This document shows, piece after piece, positions 1 to 7,263 of a stretch of 16,845 nucleotides of DNA (its first letter is position 1; each line of letters begins with the position of its first letter). A program made the translations under genes and the position numbers. Source of the stretch: CAZJAD01 sp964543855 (lineage in GTDB: Bacteria > Electryoneota > RPQS01 > DYHQ01); the NCBI GenBank assembly GCA_964543855.1, contig CAZJAD010000045.1, forward strand, positions 1 through 16,845. Direction: 5' to 3'. A model generated the notes under the pieces. The model made no database searches, had not been told where the DNA came from, and was given only the letters and a program-made list of their open reading frames with translations.

Positions 1-1686
1 CAGCACAACAACGAGATCTACCTGCGCATTTCGGAAGACGGCGGGCTGAATTGGGGCGAGCTCATCAATGTCACCAATTTCATCCCATGGGATCCCGAGT
101 GCTACTATGGAGGCGGCGATCCCCTCGATTGTGATAATGACACGCTGCGGGCCTACACGGATGTCAGCATCCTCTTCGACGAAGATGACTTGATTCACAT
201 CGCGTTCACTACCTTAGGGTTCTGGTGGTATCTGCCGGGCGAGAGTGATTCGGGTTGGATCTCTACGCGCCAGTCCCTCATCTGGCACTGGGGAGAGGAA
301 GATTGCGACTTTAGTCTGCTTGCCGATGGCTGGTACCCAGCGTATGATCCTGGAGCCTGGCAGCGCAATGTTCAGCGCCCCAGCCTGGCAGTTGATCCGG
401 TCACGGGTTACCTCTATTGCTCTTACCAGCAGTATGACACGACCACATATTCCGAGAGCGGCTACCCGATGGCCGATGCCTTCGTGACCGTCTCGACGGA
501 CAATGGCAATCACTGGGCGGTTGGGACAAATGTGACCAACACGACTCCGAATGTGGTTCCGGTTCCGACAGGCGAGAGCATGCATGAACGCGACATCACG
601 CTGGCACCGCTCGTGACGGAGTACGGTGGAGTTCATTACATCCACATGGAATATATTCTTGACAGGGACGCCGGCGGCTTGCCGCAAGAAGAAGGATGGG
701 CGACTCTGAATCCTGTCATTTATCAACGCATCTCAACCGATGAAATCGCCACATGGCCGCTGATGCCCGAGCGCACCTTTCACGCGGGCGAAGAGGATGA
801 TGAAAATGTTGGGTATGTCACCCTGATTTCACCGGGGCCGCCGGATTGGGGCTACCGCCTGCATTGGGTCAGCGGTTCCCTCTCGCGCCTCGTCTTCACC
901 AACTTCTGTTCTGGCACCGAAGGTTCTGTAAGCGGAGACGCTGGTGCGGCAGGGTGGACGGCGACGAACTACGGCGATTCGATCGCCTTCACAACGGCCT
1001 TGCCGCTTACTTCAGGCAGCATTGAGACCTTTTGGCTCTCGCACCCCTATTGCAGCGATTATGTGACTTGGCAAGCAGGCGATAGTTTAGGCACGGTTGA
1101 AGGACCGCTGCCCGTGGAACTGACCACCTTCCAGGCTTTCGCAGGTGATGGGCAGGTGACGCTGCGCTGGCACACGGCAAGTGAACAGGACAACGATCAC
1201 TTTGTCCTCTACAAGCGCAGAAGCGGACAAGAAGATTTTAACATGCTGGCTGAGATTCGCGGACAGGGAACGACCACGGAACCACATGATTATGACTATG
1301 TGGATTGCTGGGTGCAAAATGGCGTGACCTACGAATACCAAATCTCCGATGTGGACATCGCCGGACACGAGACTTTCTACGAACAGATCATCTCCGCCAC
1401 CCCCAGGCGCGACGCCGTGCCGCTCGAGTTCGCCCTTCATCCGAACTGGCCCAATCCCTTCAACCCCACAACCACGATTCGCTATGATGTGAAGGAGACG
1501 GGACTGGTTTCTCTGAAAATCTTCGACCTCTTAGGGAGGGAGGTAGCAACGCTTGCCGACAGGGATCACACACCCAGTTCTTATACAATCACCTGGGATG
1601 CGACCGGCTTCCCATCAGGGGTTTACCTTTGCCGGATGGACGCCGAACGCTTCGTTCAGGTCAGGAAGCTGTTACTGGTGAAGTAA
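1..1686 (+). CDS. Secreted Asp-box (BNR-like) protein with T9SS sorting domain, 5' partial
   Basis: The frame is open from base 1 and ends at TAA 1684-1686, giving 561 residues without the N-terminus. The first in-frame start-like codon (TTG at 190) lies inside a conserved stretch and is not the start. Two Asp-box motifs (S-x-D-x-G-x-x-W) occur at about residues 11-18 and 165-172, suggesting a beta-propeller exoprotein. Residues about 270-365 form a Cys-containing beta-type segment. LPVEL at about 370 opens an Fn3-like module with TASEQDND. The last 85 residues are a type A T9SS sorting domain (NWPNPFN at about 482, ending LLLVK). Residues 1-255 are clearly paralogous to the protein at 4466-6244 (shared NN-I-ISEDGG-WGE, HIAFTT-G, HERD and LNPV-YQ). 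No catalytic residues of sialidases can be assigned, so the ligand is unknown. Expected location: cell surface or secreted through T9SS. Confidence 0.85.
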   Translation, partial: QHNNEIYLRISEDGGLNWGELINVTNFIPWDPECYYGGGDPLDCDNDTLRAYTDVSILFDEDDLIHIAFTTLGFWWYLPGESDSGWISTRQSLIWHWGEEDCDFSLLADGWYPAYDPGAWQRNVQRPSLAVDPVTGYLYCSYQQYDTTTYSESGYPMADAFVTVSTDNGNHWAVGTNVTNTTPNVVPVPTGESMHERDITLAPLVTEYGGVHYIHMEYILDRDAGGLPQEEGWATLNPVIYQRISTDEIATWPLMPERTFHAGEEDDENVGYVTLISPGPPDWGYRLHWVSGSLSRLVFTNFCSGTEGSVSGDAGAAGWTATNYGDSIAFTTALPLTSGSIETFWLSHPYCSDYVTWQAGDSLGTVEGPLPVELTTFQAFAGDGQVTLRWHTASEQDNDHFVLYKRRSGQEDFNMLAEIRGQGTTTEPHDYDYVDCWVQNGVTYEYQISDVDIAGHETFYEQIISATPRRDAVPLEFALHPNWPNPFNPTTTIRYDVKETGLVSLKIFDLLGREVATLADRDHTPSSYTITWDATGFPSGVYLCRMDAERFVQVRKLLLVK

Positions 1687-1729
1687 GCAATTTCAACCAG
1701 TCCGAGCAACACCTCACAACAAAGAGAGA

Positions 1730-1761
1730 AAAGCCGCGTGGCGCTCCTGCCACGCGGCTTT
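1730..1761. terminator. Hairpin terminator between convergent genes
   Basis: A perfect 13-bp stem (1730-1742 with 1749-1761) closes a 6-nt loop. It lies 44 nt after the stop of the plus-strand gene and 56 nt beyond the stop of the minus-strand gene. Both flanks are pyrimidine/purine biased (TCTCTATA on the plus strand, TCTCTCTTTG on the minus strand), so it may serve both genes. Neither T-tract is strong. Confidence 0.6.
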
Positions 1762-1816
1762 CTCTATATCCACGCTGCGCGGGGTGCCCTCACCCCGCGC
1801 GATGACGAAACATCAA

Positions 1817-3148
1817 CTACTTCAGCAACACCATCTTCTGCTGTGAAACGAACGCGCCAGCTTCCAACCGATAGATATAGACTCCAGATGCCAAATCGCT
1901 TGCGTCAAAAGTGACGCGATGCTCACCAGCGCTCTGGTCCTCGTCGGCCAGCATTGCGACGAGCCGACCCGTCAAATCGTACACACATAGACGGACATAA
2001 CCGGGCTCAGCGATCGCATAGACAAGCTCCGTCACGGCATTGAACGGATTCGGATAATTCTGAGCAAGATAATAACCGGAAGGAACCAGTCCTGAAAGCG
2101 GGATTGCCGCGACCTCACCCAGATCCTCAACCACACCGGCGAAGTCTACGCCTTTCAGACGGTAGTGATATTCCACCCCTCCACGAAGCCCATCATCAAG
2201 ATAGGTGTAATGGGTTGCTGTCGCACTGTTACCCTGCCCATCTCGCCGGGCAATTTCAACCCACGGAGCGCCGGTGGCGGATCGCTCAATAATGAAACAG
2301 TCGTTGTCCTGCTCGGAAGCTGTGATCCAATTGAGACGCACCGCACCAACCAGCGGCTCGGCCACAAAGCTTCGCAGCTCAACAGGCAATTGCCATTCAA
2401 AGAAATAGCACCAACATCCCGGTTGAGTCAACCCAATGGGCCAGAAGATGCGACACCAGATGTTCTCCACCGGATTGAACATTGACGAAAAACCAATGTC
2501 CGCATATTGAGCCGGCGGGCAATTGGGATCATCGCATGGATCATCGCAACCGGCATAAATGTAGTATACCGGCTCAAACGGCCCTTCACAATACCAGAGA
2601 ATAGCAACATAGTCCACGATGTCACCAGTGAACTCGAAACACGCCGCTTCCGGAAACACGAGCACATCCCTGTTCGATACAACGGCAAATCCACCGTTTT
2701 CCTCCGGCATTCCCATGGGCGGATTAATCGTCCCTCCTGGACTGGGACACGGCAGATTGAGCGGTATGTGCCAGCGGAATTCACCGCTCTGAATCACGAC
2801 CTGCGTCGGATCTCCTTCATCGGCGATATAATCGCATCGAAAACCGTCGATCTCCAGAGGAGTACTGAATGAATAGAGTATCGACGCTCCGCCATCTGGT
2901 CCGCACATCATCGGTGGGTCAGGATCCTCGAAAACCACTGTCCCATTCCAAGTGAATGCGATGTAGGTCATCTCCATCGCATGCGCGCCGCAGTTCAGAG
3001 TCACCCGAGTCTCTTCGACTGCACACCATGTCGTGCCCACGCTGCCAAACAGAAGCAGGGCCGCAATGAGTCCGACCAGCAATAGGATTCGTGGAACATC
3101 GGTTGTCATGACTTCCCTTGAACCACTGAACAATATCCCCTGTTTCAT
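1817..3148 (-). CDS. Cysteine-rich secreted protein with T9SS sorting domain
   Basis: 443 residues. The first ATG (3148) has GGAGGG nine bases upstream. A second ATG (3109, residue 14) with AAGGGAAG before it would give a more typical signal peptide (MTTDVPRILLLVG...). Either start leaves a hydrophobic export signal ending near residue 43. The mature region 45-253 matches no family I recognise. It has many cysteines, including a cluster CDDPCDDPNC at 201-210 and CWC at 245-247, consistent with disulfides outside the cytoplasm. LPVEL at 254 opens an Fn3-like module (TASEQDND at 277-283) homologous to that of the gene at 1-1686. Residues about 358-443 are a T9SS type A sorting domain (NYPNPFN at 364-370, ending VLLK). 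It is likely exported by T9SS and surface-attached or released. The function of the N-terminal half is unknown. Confidence 0.85.
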   Translation of the reverse strand: MKQGILFSGSREVMTTDVPRILLLVGLIAALLLFGSVGTTWCAVEETRVTLNCGAHAMEMTYIAFTWNGTVVFEDPDPPMMCGPDGGASILYSFSTPLEIDGFRCDYIADEGDPTQVVIQSGEFRWHIPLNLPCPSPGGTINPPMGMPEENGGFAVVSNRDVLVFPEAACFEFTGDIVDYVAILWYCEGPFEPVYYIYAGCDDPCDDPNCPPAQYADIGFSSMFNPVENIWCRIFWPIGLTQPGCWCYFFEWQLPVELRSFVAEPLVGAVRLNWITASEQDNDCFIIERSATGAPWVEIARRDGQGNSATATHYTYLDDGLRGGVEYHYRLKGVDFAGVVEDLGEVAAIPLSGLVPSGYYLAQNYPNPFNAVTELVYAIAEPGYVRLCVYDLTGRLVAMLADEDQSAGEHRVTFDASDLASGVYIYRLEAGAFVSQQKMVLLK

Positions 3149-3157
3149 GCTTCACAT

Positions 3158-3163
3158 CCCTCC
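3158..3163 (-). promoter_or_regulatory. Shine-Dalgarno GGAGGG favouring the 3148 start
   Basis: On the minus strand GGAGGG lies 9 nt before ATG 3148. This supports the longer start of the cysteine-rich secreted protein over the inner ATG at 3109, which has the weaker AAGGGAAG. The choice affects only the length of the signal peptide. Confidence 0.5.
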
Positions 3164-3482
3164 ATGTATCCGAAAGATCCCCCACTTCTGCATCGAGCAC
3201 CATGCCAACAAAAGAGGCGCGAAGGAAACCCGCTCTGTACCAAAGTCAGGGGTTTCATTGCGCCTTCGACTTGCAGGCCTCAAACAACCGCTAATCCTGC
3301 ACGACAAGGCAGCCCACATCCGTCACGCCGTGGGCCACTCCCGCAATGTTTGCTGTCTATTGGTCTTCTACCCTGCCGCGCGCTCCTCGTAGCCACGTCC
3401 CGCTGCCGTTCATCCAAGTAAAATAAATATAACCAACGAACCCAAAAAAAGCAATACCCACCAGCTCGCCTAATCAAATGTT

Positions 3483-3552
3483 ATCTCCCCACCTGTCGGG
3501 AGATTGCCCGATTTCTGACGAGAAATTCGCCGCTCTCGGAGCATGCCTCCGA
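3483..3552. other. Three tandem small hairpins downstream of the larA-like gene
   Basis: Three short perfect stems follow one another: ATCTCCC/GGGAGAT (3483-3489 with 3498-3504), ATTTCT/AGAAAT (3511-3516 with 3521-3526) and TCGGAG/CTCCGA (3536-3541 with 3547-3552). They start about 45 nt after the larA-like stop. None has a clear T-tract, so they could be mRNA 3'-end stabilisers, weak terminators or chance pairing. Confidence 0.3.
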
Positions 3553-3596
3553 TAGCATAGAAATCAGCACCTAATTGTCCGATTTTGTCTCCGCGT

Positions 3597-4465
3597 TCAA
3601 GCAAGTGCCCCTGCCAATGGCAGGACATAGGGCCCTTGCGGGATGACCGTCAATCGAGCCTCGTCTCCGGCCTCAGCTAACACACTTACCAGCTCTGGCC
3701 CCAGTTCATCCACCATCAAGAACAGATCACCGGCATATTCCTCGCGGAGCTGCGGGGAGTAGACGATGACCTTCCCTTTCCGCAGCACCTTACAAAGCTC
3801 CTCCAGTTGCCACTGATCAATCTCAATCTCAGAGCGATGGGCGATACGATTCAGATACTCATCAGCATCGTTAATCGTCGCCAGTTCGTCTCGAAACGGT
3901 CGGCTTCCCAGTCCCTCCCAGCACTCTGCGACGAGAACAAGCGTTCCTCCGGGTTTCAGAGCCGGCAGAGCTGCCGTCAGGCCCTTGATCGCCTGATAGA
4001 ATGTTGCGTCGAGCGGCCATCCGGCCGAGGTCGTCACGACAACATCTGCCGCCTCGCAGTCGATCTGCTGACACTTCCGGCAAAACGCAACTCCGGTATN
4101 NNNNNNNNNNNNNNNNNNNNNNNNNNNNNNNNNNNNNNNNNNNNNNNNNNNNNNNNNNNNNNNNNNNNNNNNNNNNNNNNNNNNNNNNNNNNNNNNNNNA
4201 TTTCGTCAAGAAGCGGCGCAAGGATAACCTTGTGTGGCATGGGTCGTGTGAAATCGCACAGCACCACGACCGCACTCGATCTCCCCTCGGCGATCTTGCG
4301 AAGCGGTGGCGTGCCAATCGGCTCGGCGAGTGCCTTTGATACCTCGTGCACCGGAGCCGGAAGCGCAGGCGTGGCACGCGCTCGGAGCACAGTCGCACCC
4401 GACGGCACATCAATCGTCACGGTGCCACGACCAAAAGGCAAGGCAATGTGCTGCACAGGTCTCAT
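3597..4465 (-). CDS. Lactate racemase family (LarA / DUF2088) nickel-dependent isomerase, interrupted by assembly gap
   Basis: LarA-type enzymes use a nickel-pincer (NPN) cofactor to racemise lactate or epimerise other 2-hydroxy acids in the cytoplasm. The N-terminal part (4465-4200, 88 residues) has the family's start pattern and CDFTRPMP (D71, R74, matching D72/R75 of Lactobacillus plantarum LarA). The C-terminal part (4099-3597, about 167 residues) has ADVVVTTSAGWPLD and YQAIKG (the Gln/Lys pair of the active site) and ends ...VIPQGPYVLP. The halves are out of frame across the 100 Ns, so the gap length is a placeholder. The family is about 420-430 residues long, so roughly 170 residues are missing. 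These would include the nickel and cofactor residues (H108, H174, K184, H200 in L. plantarum). ATG 4465 directly abuts the preceding TAA. Substrate specificity cannot be assigned: the family is broad and no larB, larC or larE is in the window. Confidence 0.85.
4100..4199. other. Assembly gap of exactly 100 N
   Basis: Positions 4100-4199 are all N, the usual placeholder for a scaffold gap of unknown size. The larA-like reading frame is shifted between the two sides. From family length, about 500 bp of coding sequence is probably missing. Confidence 0.98.
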
Positions 4466-6244
4466 TTACTTCAACAGCACGAGTCTGCGAATAGCCTGCT
4501 TCCCATCCACTTTCAGGTGGGCAAAGAAAAGACCACTCGCCTGTGAAGTCGCTGACCATGAGACGCGATGCGTGCCGACCGGGTAATCCTCTCCATTGAT
4601 AAGCTTGGCGACCTCGCGTCCGAGGATATCGTAAATGATGAGAGAGACTTTCCTGGGCGAACGCAGCTCAAAAGGAATCACGGTCACGGCATTGAACGGA
4701 TTCGGGTAATTCGGCAAGAGGTGGAAGGTGACCGGAGTGCTGCTCGGCACCGGTGGCGCGCTGGAGTAATCAACATGAAGCGGACGCCATGGAATCAACG
4801 GCGTCGTTGGAATCTCAGCCACCGGAACCTCCTGATAGAGAACAGGATTCAGACTCGGTACCGCACCGTCAAGATCGATGTCACCCTGAAAGAAAATGCG
4901 CAGATTGCCGTCCACGACTTCGGCCAGCGACGCATCGCGTTCGTGAGCCGTGGCCTGAGTGTCACCGACCGTCCATGAGAGGTTAATGCCCTCGGCCCAC
5001 GCCATGCCGCCGTCCGTCGAGACTGTTGCCCAAATGTCAGCAGCCACAAGACCCCCCGGAGAAACATCGGCGGGATTCGAGTGCATGTAGGTGCAGTAGA
5101 GGAATCCCGCTGTCGTGTCAATTCCCAGGGACGGTTGCTGAATCATATGGTCAAGGCTGGCGGGGAGAGAACCGTCGAATTCCTCCCAGCCCTCGGCGAG
5201 CGGTGAAAATACTTCCGTCGCCTCGCTCCAGTGCCAGATCATGCTGGCTTTGTCGGTCGTCATACCCTCGATTGCCCAATAGCCAATCGTCGTGAAGGCG
5301 ATGTGAAGGTTGTCTTCCTCATCGAAGAGAAGCGCACAGTCGTTGAAGGACCGCAGCGTATCTTGATCGGCAAGCAGAGTATCCGGCAGCGCACTCAGAT
5401 CCGGTGGGAGAAAAGAAGTGACATTGGTCACCTCTCCCCATGTTGTGCCACCATCTTCAGAAATCATCAATAAGATGTCGTTGTTGTACTGATGGTAATT
5501 GCCCTCGTAATCCGGCCGGAGGTCACTCCAGGCAATGGCGACTCTCGCGCTGTGGCGCGAACCGGCGACATTGTGCGATGAGAGAAGTTGCGACCCGACC
5601 CGCACAGCGTCCGTGCCCTCGAACTGCGCCGTGATTGTGTCGTATATGGCTGACGAATACCAGACGCCGAACGAATCCGCCTCCGTGGTCATATCGGTGA
5701 AGATGGCATGGACACGGCCGCTAAGGTCACCGGCGATGTGCGGCTCAATCATCATGTAAGGCTGACCGGGGAACTCATAGCAGTCGAACTCACACACTCT
5801 CGGAAGATAATCCACGCAGACCTGGGCTTGAGCCTGCATTCCGCCATTGCCATGGTACGCGACCATCGCTCGACCCTCCGGTCGAAGGGCGAGATTTCCG
5901 TAGCCCGCTCGGGAGCCGATATCGACACGGCATCCTCCCGGCATGACCCATTCGCCCTCAGGGGACCGCACGCCGTAAGATATGTGACGCTCCGCTGGCG
6001 GGACATTGTCATCCATGGCATTCATCCAGCAAACATGGACGGACCCGGAAGCGTCGAGTGCAATCGTGCGGCCTACTTCGCCGCTGTGCTGGCGGCTGAT
6101 GTACGTTGTCCCGACCGTATCCACGATGCCCAGTGGCTGTGCAGCCAATTCCGCCGCCCCTCCGGTGACGATCAGAGCCAGTGCGAGCACTGCTGCCACT
6201 ATCGGGCGTCTTGGTGTTACTCTGTCAATCAACAAGTACCGCAT
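4466..6244 (-). CDS. Secreted Asp-box (BNR-like) protein with T9SS sorting domain
   Basis: 592 residues from ATG 6244, with GGAG 10 nt upstream. It begins with an Arg-containing n-region and a hydrophobic segment (residues about 14-35, AAELAAQ) that reads as a Sec signal peptide. Asp-box motifs occur at ISEDGGTTW (261-269) and VSTDGGMAW (408-416). A Cys patch lies at 143-155. Residues about 508-592 are a T9SS sorting domain (NYPNPFN at 512-518, DILGREVAKL, ending LVLLK). Unlike its paralog at 1-1686 it lacks the LPVEL/Fn3-like module and goes almost directly from the propeller-like part to the sorting domain. It starts 24 nt after the SPFH gene, and its stop touches the larA-like start, so the three probably share a transcript. 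Likely a surface or secreted beta-propeller protein; ligand unknown, and sialidase activity is not supported. Confidence 0.85.
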   Translation of the reverse strand: MRYLLIDRVTPRRPIVAAVLALALIVTGGAAELAAQPLGIVDTVGTTYISRQHSGEVGRTIALDASGSVHVCWMNAMDDNVPPAERHISYGVRSPEGEWVMPGGCRVDIGSRAGYGNLALRPEGRAMVAYHGNGGMQAQAQVCVDYLPRVCEFDCYEFPGQPYMMIEPHIAGDLSGRVHAIFTDMTTEADSFGVWYSSAIYDTITAQFEGTDAVRVGSQLLSSHNVAGSRHSARVAIAWSDLRPDYEGNYHQYNNDILLMISEDGGTTWGEVTNVTSFLPPDLSALPDTLLADQDTLRSFNDCALLFDEEDNLHIAFTTIGYWAIEGMTTDKASMIWHWSEATEVFSPLAEGWEEFDGSLPASLDHMIQQPSLGIDTTAGFLYCTYMHSNPADVSPGGLVAADIWATVSTDGGMAWAEGINLSWTVGDTQATAHERDASLAEVVDGNLRIFFQGDIDLDGAVPSLNPVLYQEVPVAEIPTTPLIPWRPLHVDYSSAPPVPSSTPVTFHLLPNYPNPFNAVTVIPFELRSPRKVSLIIYDILGREVAKLINGEDYPVGTHRVSWSATSQASGLFFAHLKVDGKQAIRRLVLLK

Positions 6245-6268
6245 TCGTCGTTCACTCCAAAATCCTGA

Positions 6269-7126
6269 CTACGGGTTCAAGATAACCGGCAGCCCATCCT
6301 TGCCCGAACCGATGATGACCATCTTTGCATTCGATGATTCAGCGAGCTTGGCGGTTGCCTCGATGCCCTTCCAGCGAAGCAGCCCTTCCGTGATATCTCT
6401 CATAACGATGCGCTGGAAATCGGAGATGCCCTTCGCTTCAATGCGCTTGCGCTCGGCCTCTTGCGTCTCCTTGGCGATGACGAATTCCATACGCCGCGCC
6501 TCGTTTTCAGCGGCGGTCACTTGCTCGATGGCTTTGCGTACTTCATCGGGCGGGGTAACCTCACGAAGAAGTACCTTCTCCAGAATAACCCCCTTTTCCA
6601 TCAGGATGGGCGATGCCGATTCCATGATGGTATTGGCGATGAGCGTTCGATCGGAAGTGTAAAGGAACATCGGTTCATGCATCGCCGTTACCGCGCGCAG
6701 TTCGGAACGCATAAGGGGGGCAACGACCGTGTGCGCATACGCGATCGAAAGTTCACGATAGACTCGCGGGGCGGTGGCCGCATTGAGCCGATACCAAACG
6801 GAAATATCCATCCCCAGATTCAGTCCGTTCTTGGCGGGGACTTCGGCGTGTTCTTTGAGTTCCGCAAGCTGGATATTCATCATAATCACGCGCGCCCAAG
6901 GGAGCTTGGCCCGCATGCCACTGATCAGCGACGTCTTCTGCACACGACCGAAAACATCCACAACCCCCGCATGGCCCGCCGGCACCACCACGAGCCCCGT
7001 GGCCGCCAGCAGAATCAATAGCAGCACTCCGCCCCCCGCGTACACGGCTGTGCGCATGTGAGGTACAGACATGGCAGCGATCCCCGTTCCCAAGATGATG
7101 ATGACTGCAAAAACAAAGAATTCCAT
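6269..7126 (-). CDS. SPFH / band 7 (prohibitin-like) membrane protein
   Basis: 285 residues from ATG 7126, with AAGGGAG 7 nt upstream. Two hydrophobic segments (about 3-20 and 27-50) anchor it in the inner membrane. The SPFH/band 7 domain follows at about 46-220 (VVVPAGHAGVVDVFGRV; LLREVTPPDEVRKAIEQ). A charged helical stretch (about 197-235, AAENEARRMEFVIAKETQEAERKRIEAKG is its core) is the coiled-coil part typical of the family. The end, VIIGSGKDGLPVILNP, is the usual prohibitin-type tail. Such proteins form large ring or cage oligomers that organise membrane domains and modulate membrane proteases. No NfeD partner or FtsH gene is present here. It is first in a tight three-gene run with the Asp-box T9SS protein and the larA-like gene, a combination I cannot explain functionally. 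Confidence 0.88.
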   Translation of the reverse strand: MEFFVFAVIIILGTGIAAMSVPHMRTAVYAGGGVLLLILLAATGLVVVPAGHAGVVDVFGRVQKTSLISGMRAKLPWARVIMMNIQLAELKEHAEVPAKNGLNLGMDISVWYRLNAATAPRVYRELSIAYAHTVVAPLMRSELRAVTAMHEPMFLYTSDRTLIANTIMESASPILMEKGVILEKVLLREVTPPDEVRKAIEQVTAAENEARRMEFVIAKETQEAERKRIEAKGISDFQRIVMRDITEGLLRWKGIEATAKLAESSNAKMVIIGSGKDGLPVILNP

Positions 7127-7162
7127 GATAGCTCTCCCTTAGTGTAATGTTTTGGATTTTGC

Positions 7163-7192
7163 CCTATAGGCCTTCTTGCCGCTTTTCCACAA
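7163..7192 (-). promoter_or_regulatory. Possible promoter for the SPFH / Asp-box / larA-like unit
   Basis: On the minus strand TTGTGG (7192-7187) and TATAGG (7168-7163) are separated by 18 nt, about 35 nt before the SPFH start codon. The match to sigma70 is modest. Its position just after a strong terminator, and partly within that terminator's T-tract, makes it plausible. Confidence 0.3.
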
Positions 7193-7236
7193 AAAAATAA
7201 ACGAAACTTCAACCCTTACAGCGGTACGAAGTTCCG
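7191..7236 (-). terminator. Rho-independent terminator after the PstS-like gene
   Basis: On the minus strand, CGGAACTTC (7236-7228) pairs with GAAGTTTCG (7210-7202), nine pairs with one G-U, around a 17-nt loop. The sequence TTTATTTTTTT (7201-7191) follows immediately. The hairpin begins about 28 nt after the stop of the PstS-like gene. Confidence 0.65.
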
Positions 7237-7263
7237 CTTTGTCGCACATCCAACAGGCCCGTC

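Larger units (their letters stand above)
3149..3596. other. Intergenic region (448 bp), no gene seen
   Basis: The region separates the larA-like gene from the cysteine-rich secreted gene. Open frames here have no recognisable protein features. An AT-rich patch at about 3415-3480 holds, on the minus strand, TTG followed 20 nt later by TATATTTA. That loosely resembles the Bacteroidetes-type promoter (TTTG, about 19 nt, TAnnTTTG) and would give a leader of roughly 270 nt for the gene at 3148. This promoter reading is weak. The part next to the larA-like gene holds three small hairpins, listed separately. No tRNA-like fold was found by eye. Confidence 0.4.

Noticed and set aside
190..1686. A start at the TTG at 190 for the left-edge gene
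   Set aside because: The frame is open back to base 1, and residues before 190 (with an Asp-box) align with the paralog at 4466-6244, so the gene is truncated by the window edge.
4034..4465. A separate 143-residue protein ending at 4034, and a separate 146-residue protein starting at ATG 4037
   Set aside because: Both are pieces of one larA-like gene split by a gap of wrong length. The first continues out of frame after the Ns, and the second begins inside the conserved VVVTTSAGW motif.
3807..4586. Plus-strand frames running through the N block
   Set aside because: They read through unknown bases and oppose both halves of the larA-like gene, so they are artefacts of the gap.
4466..6244. Calling the Asp-box proteins sialidases
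   Set aside because: Asp-boxes occur in many beta-propellers, and neither an FRIP motif nor the catalytic Asp/Tyr/Arg set could be located.
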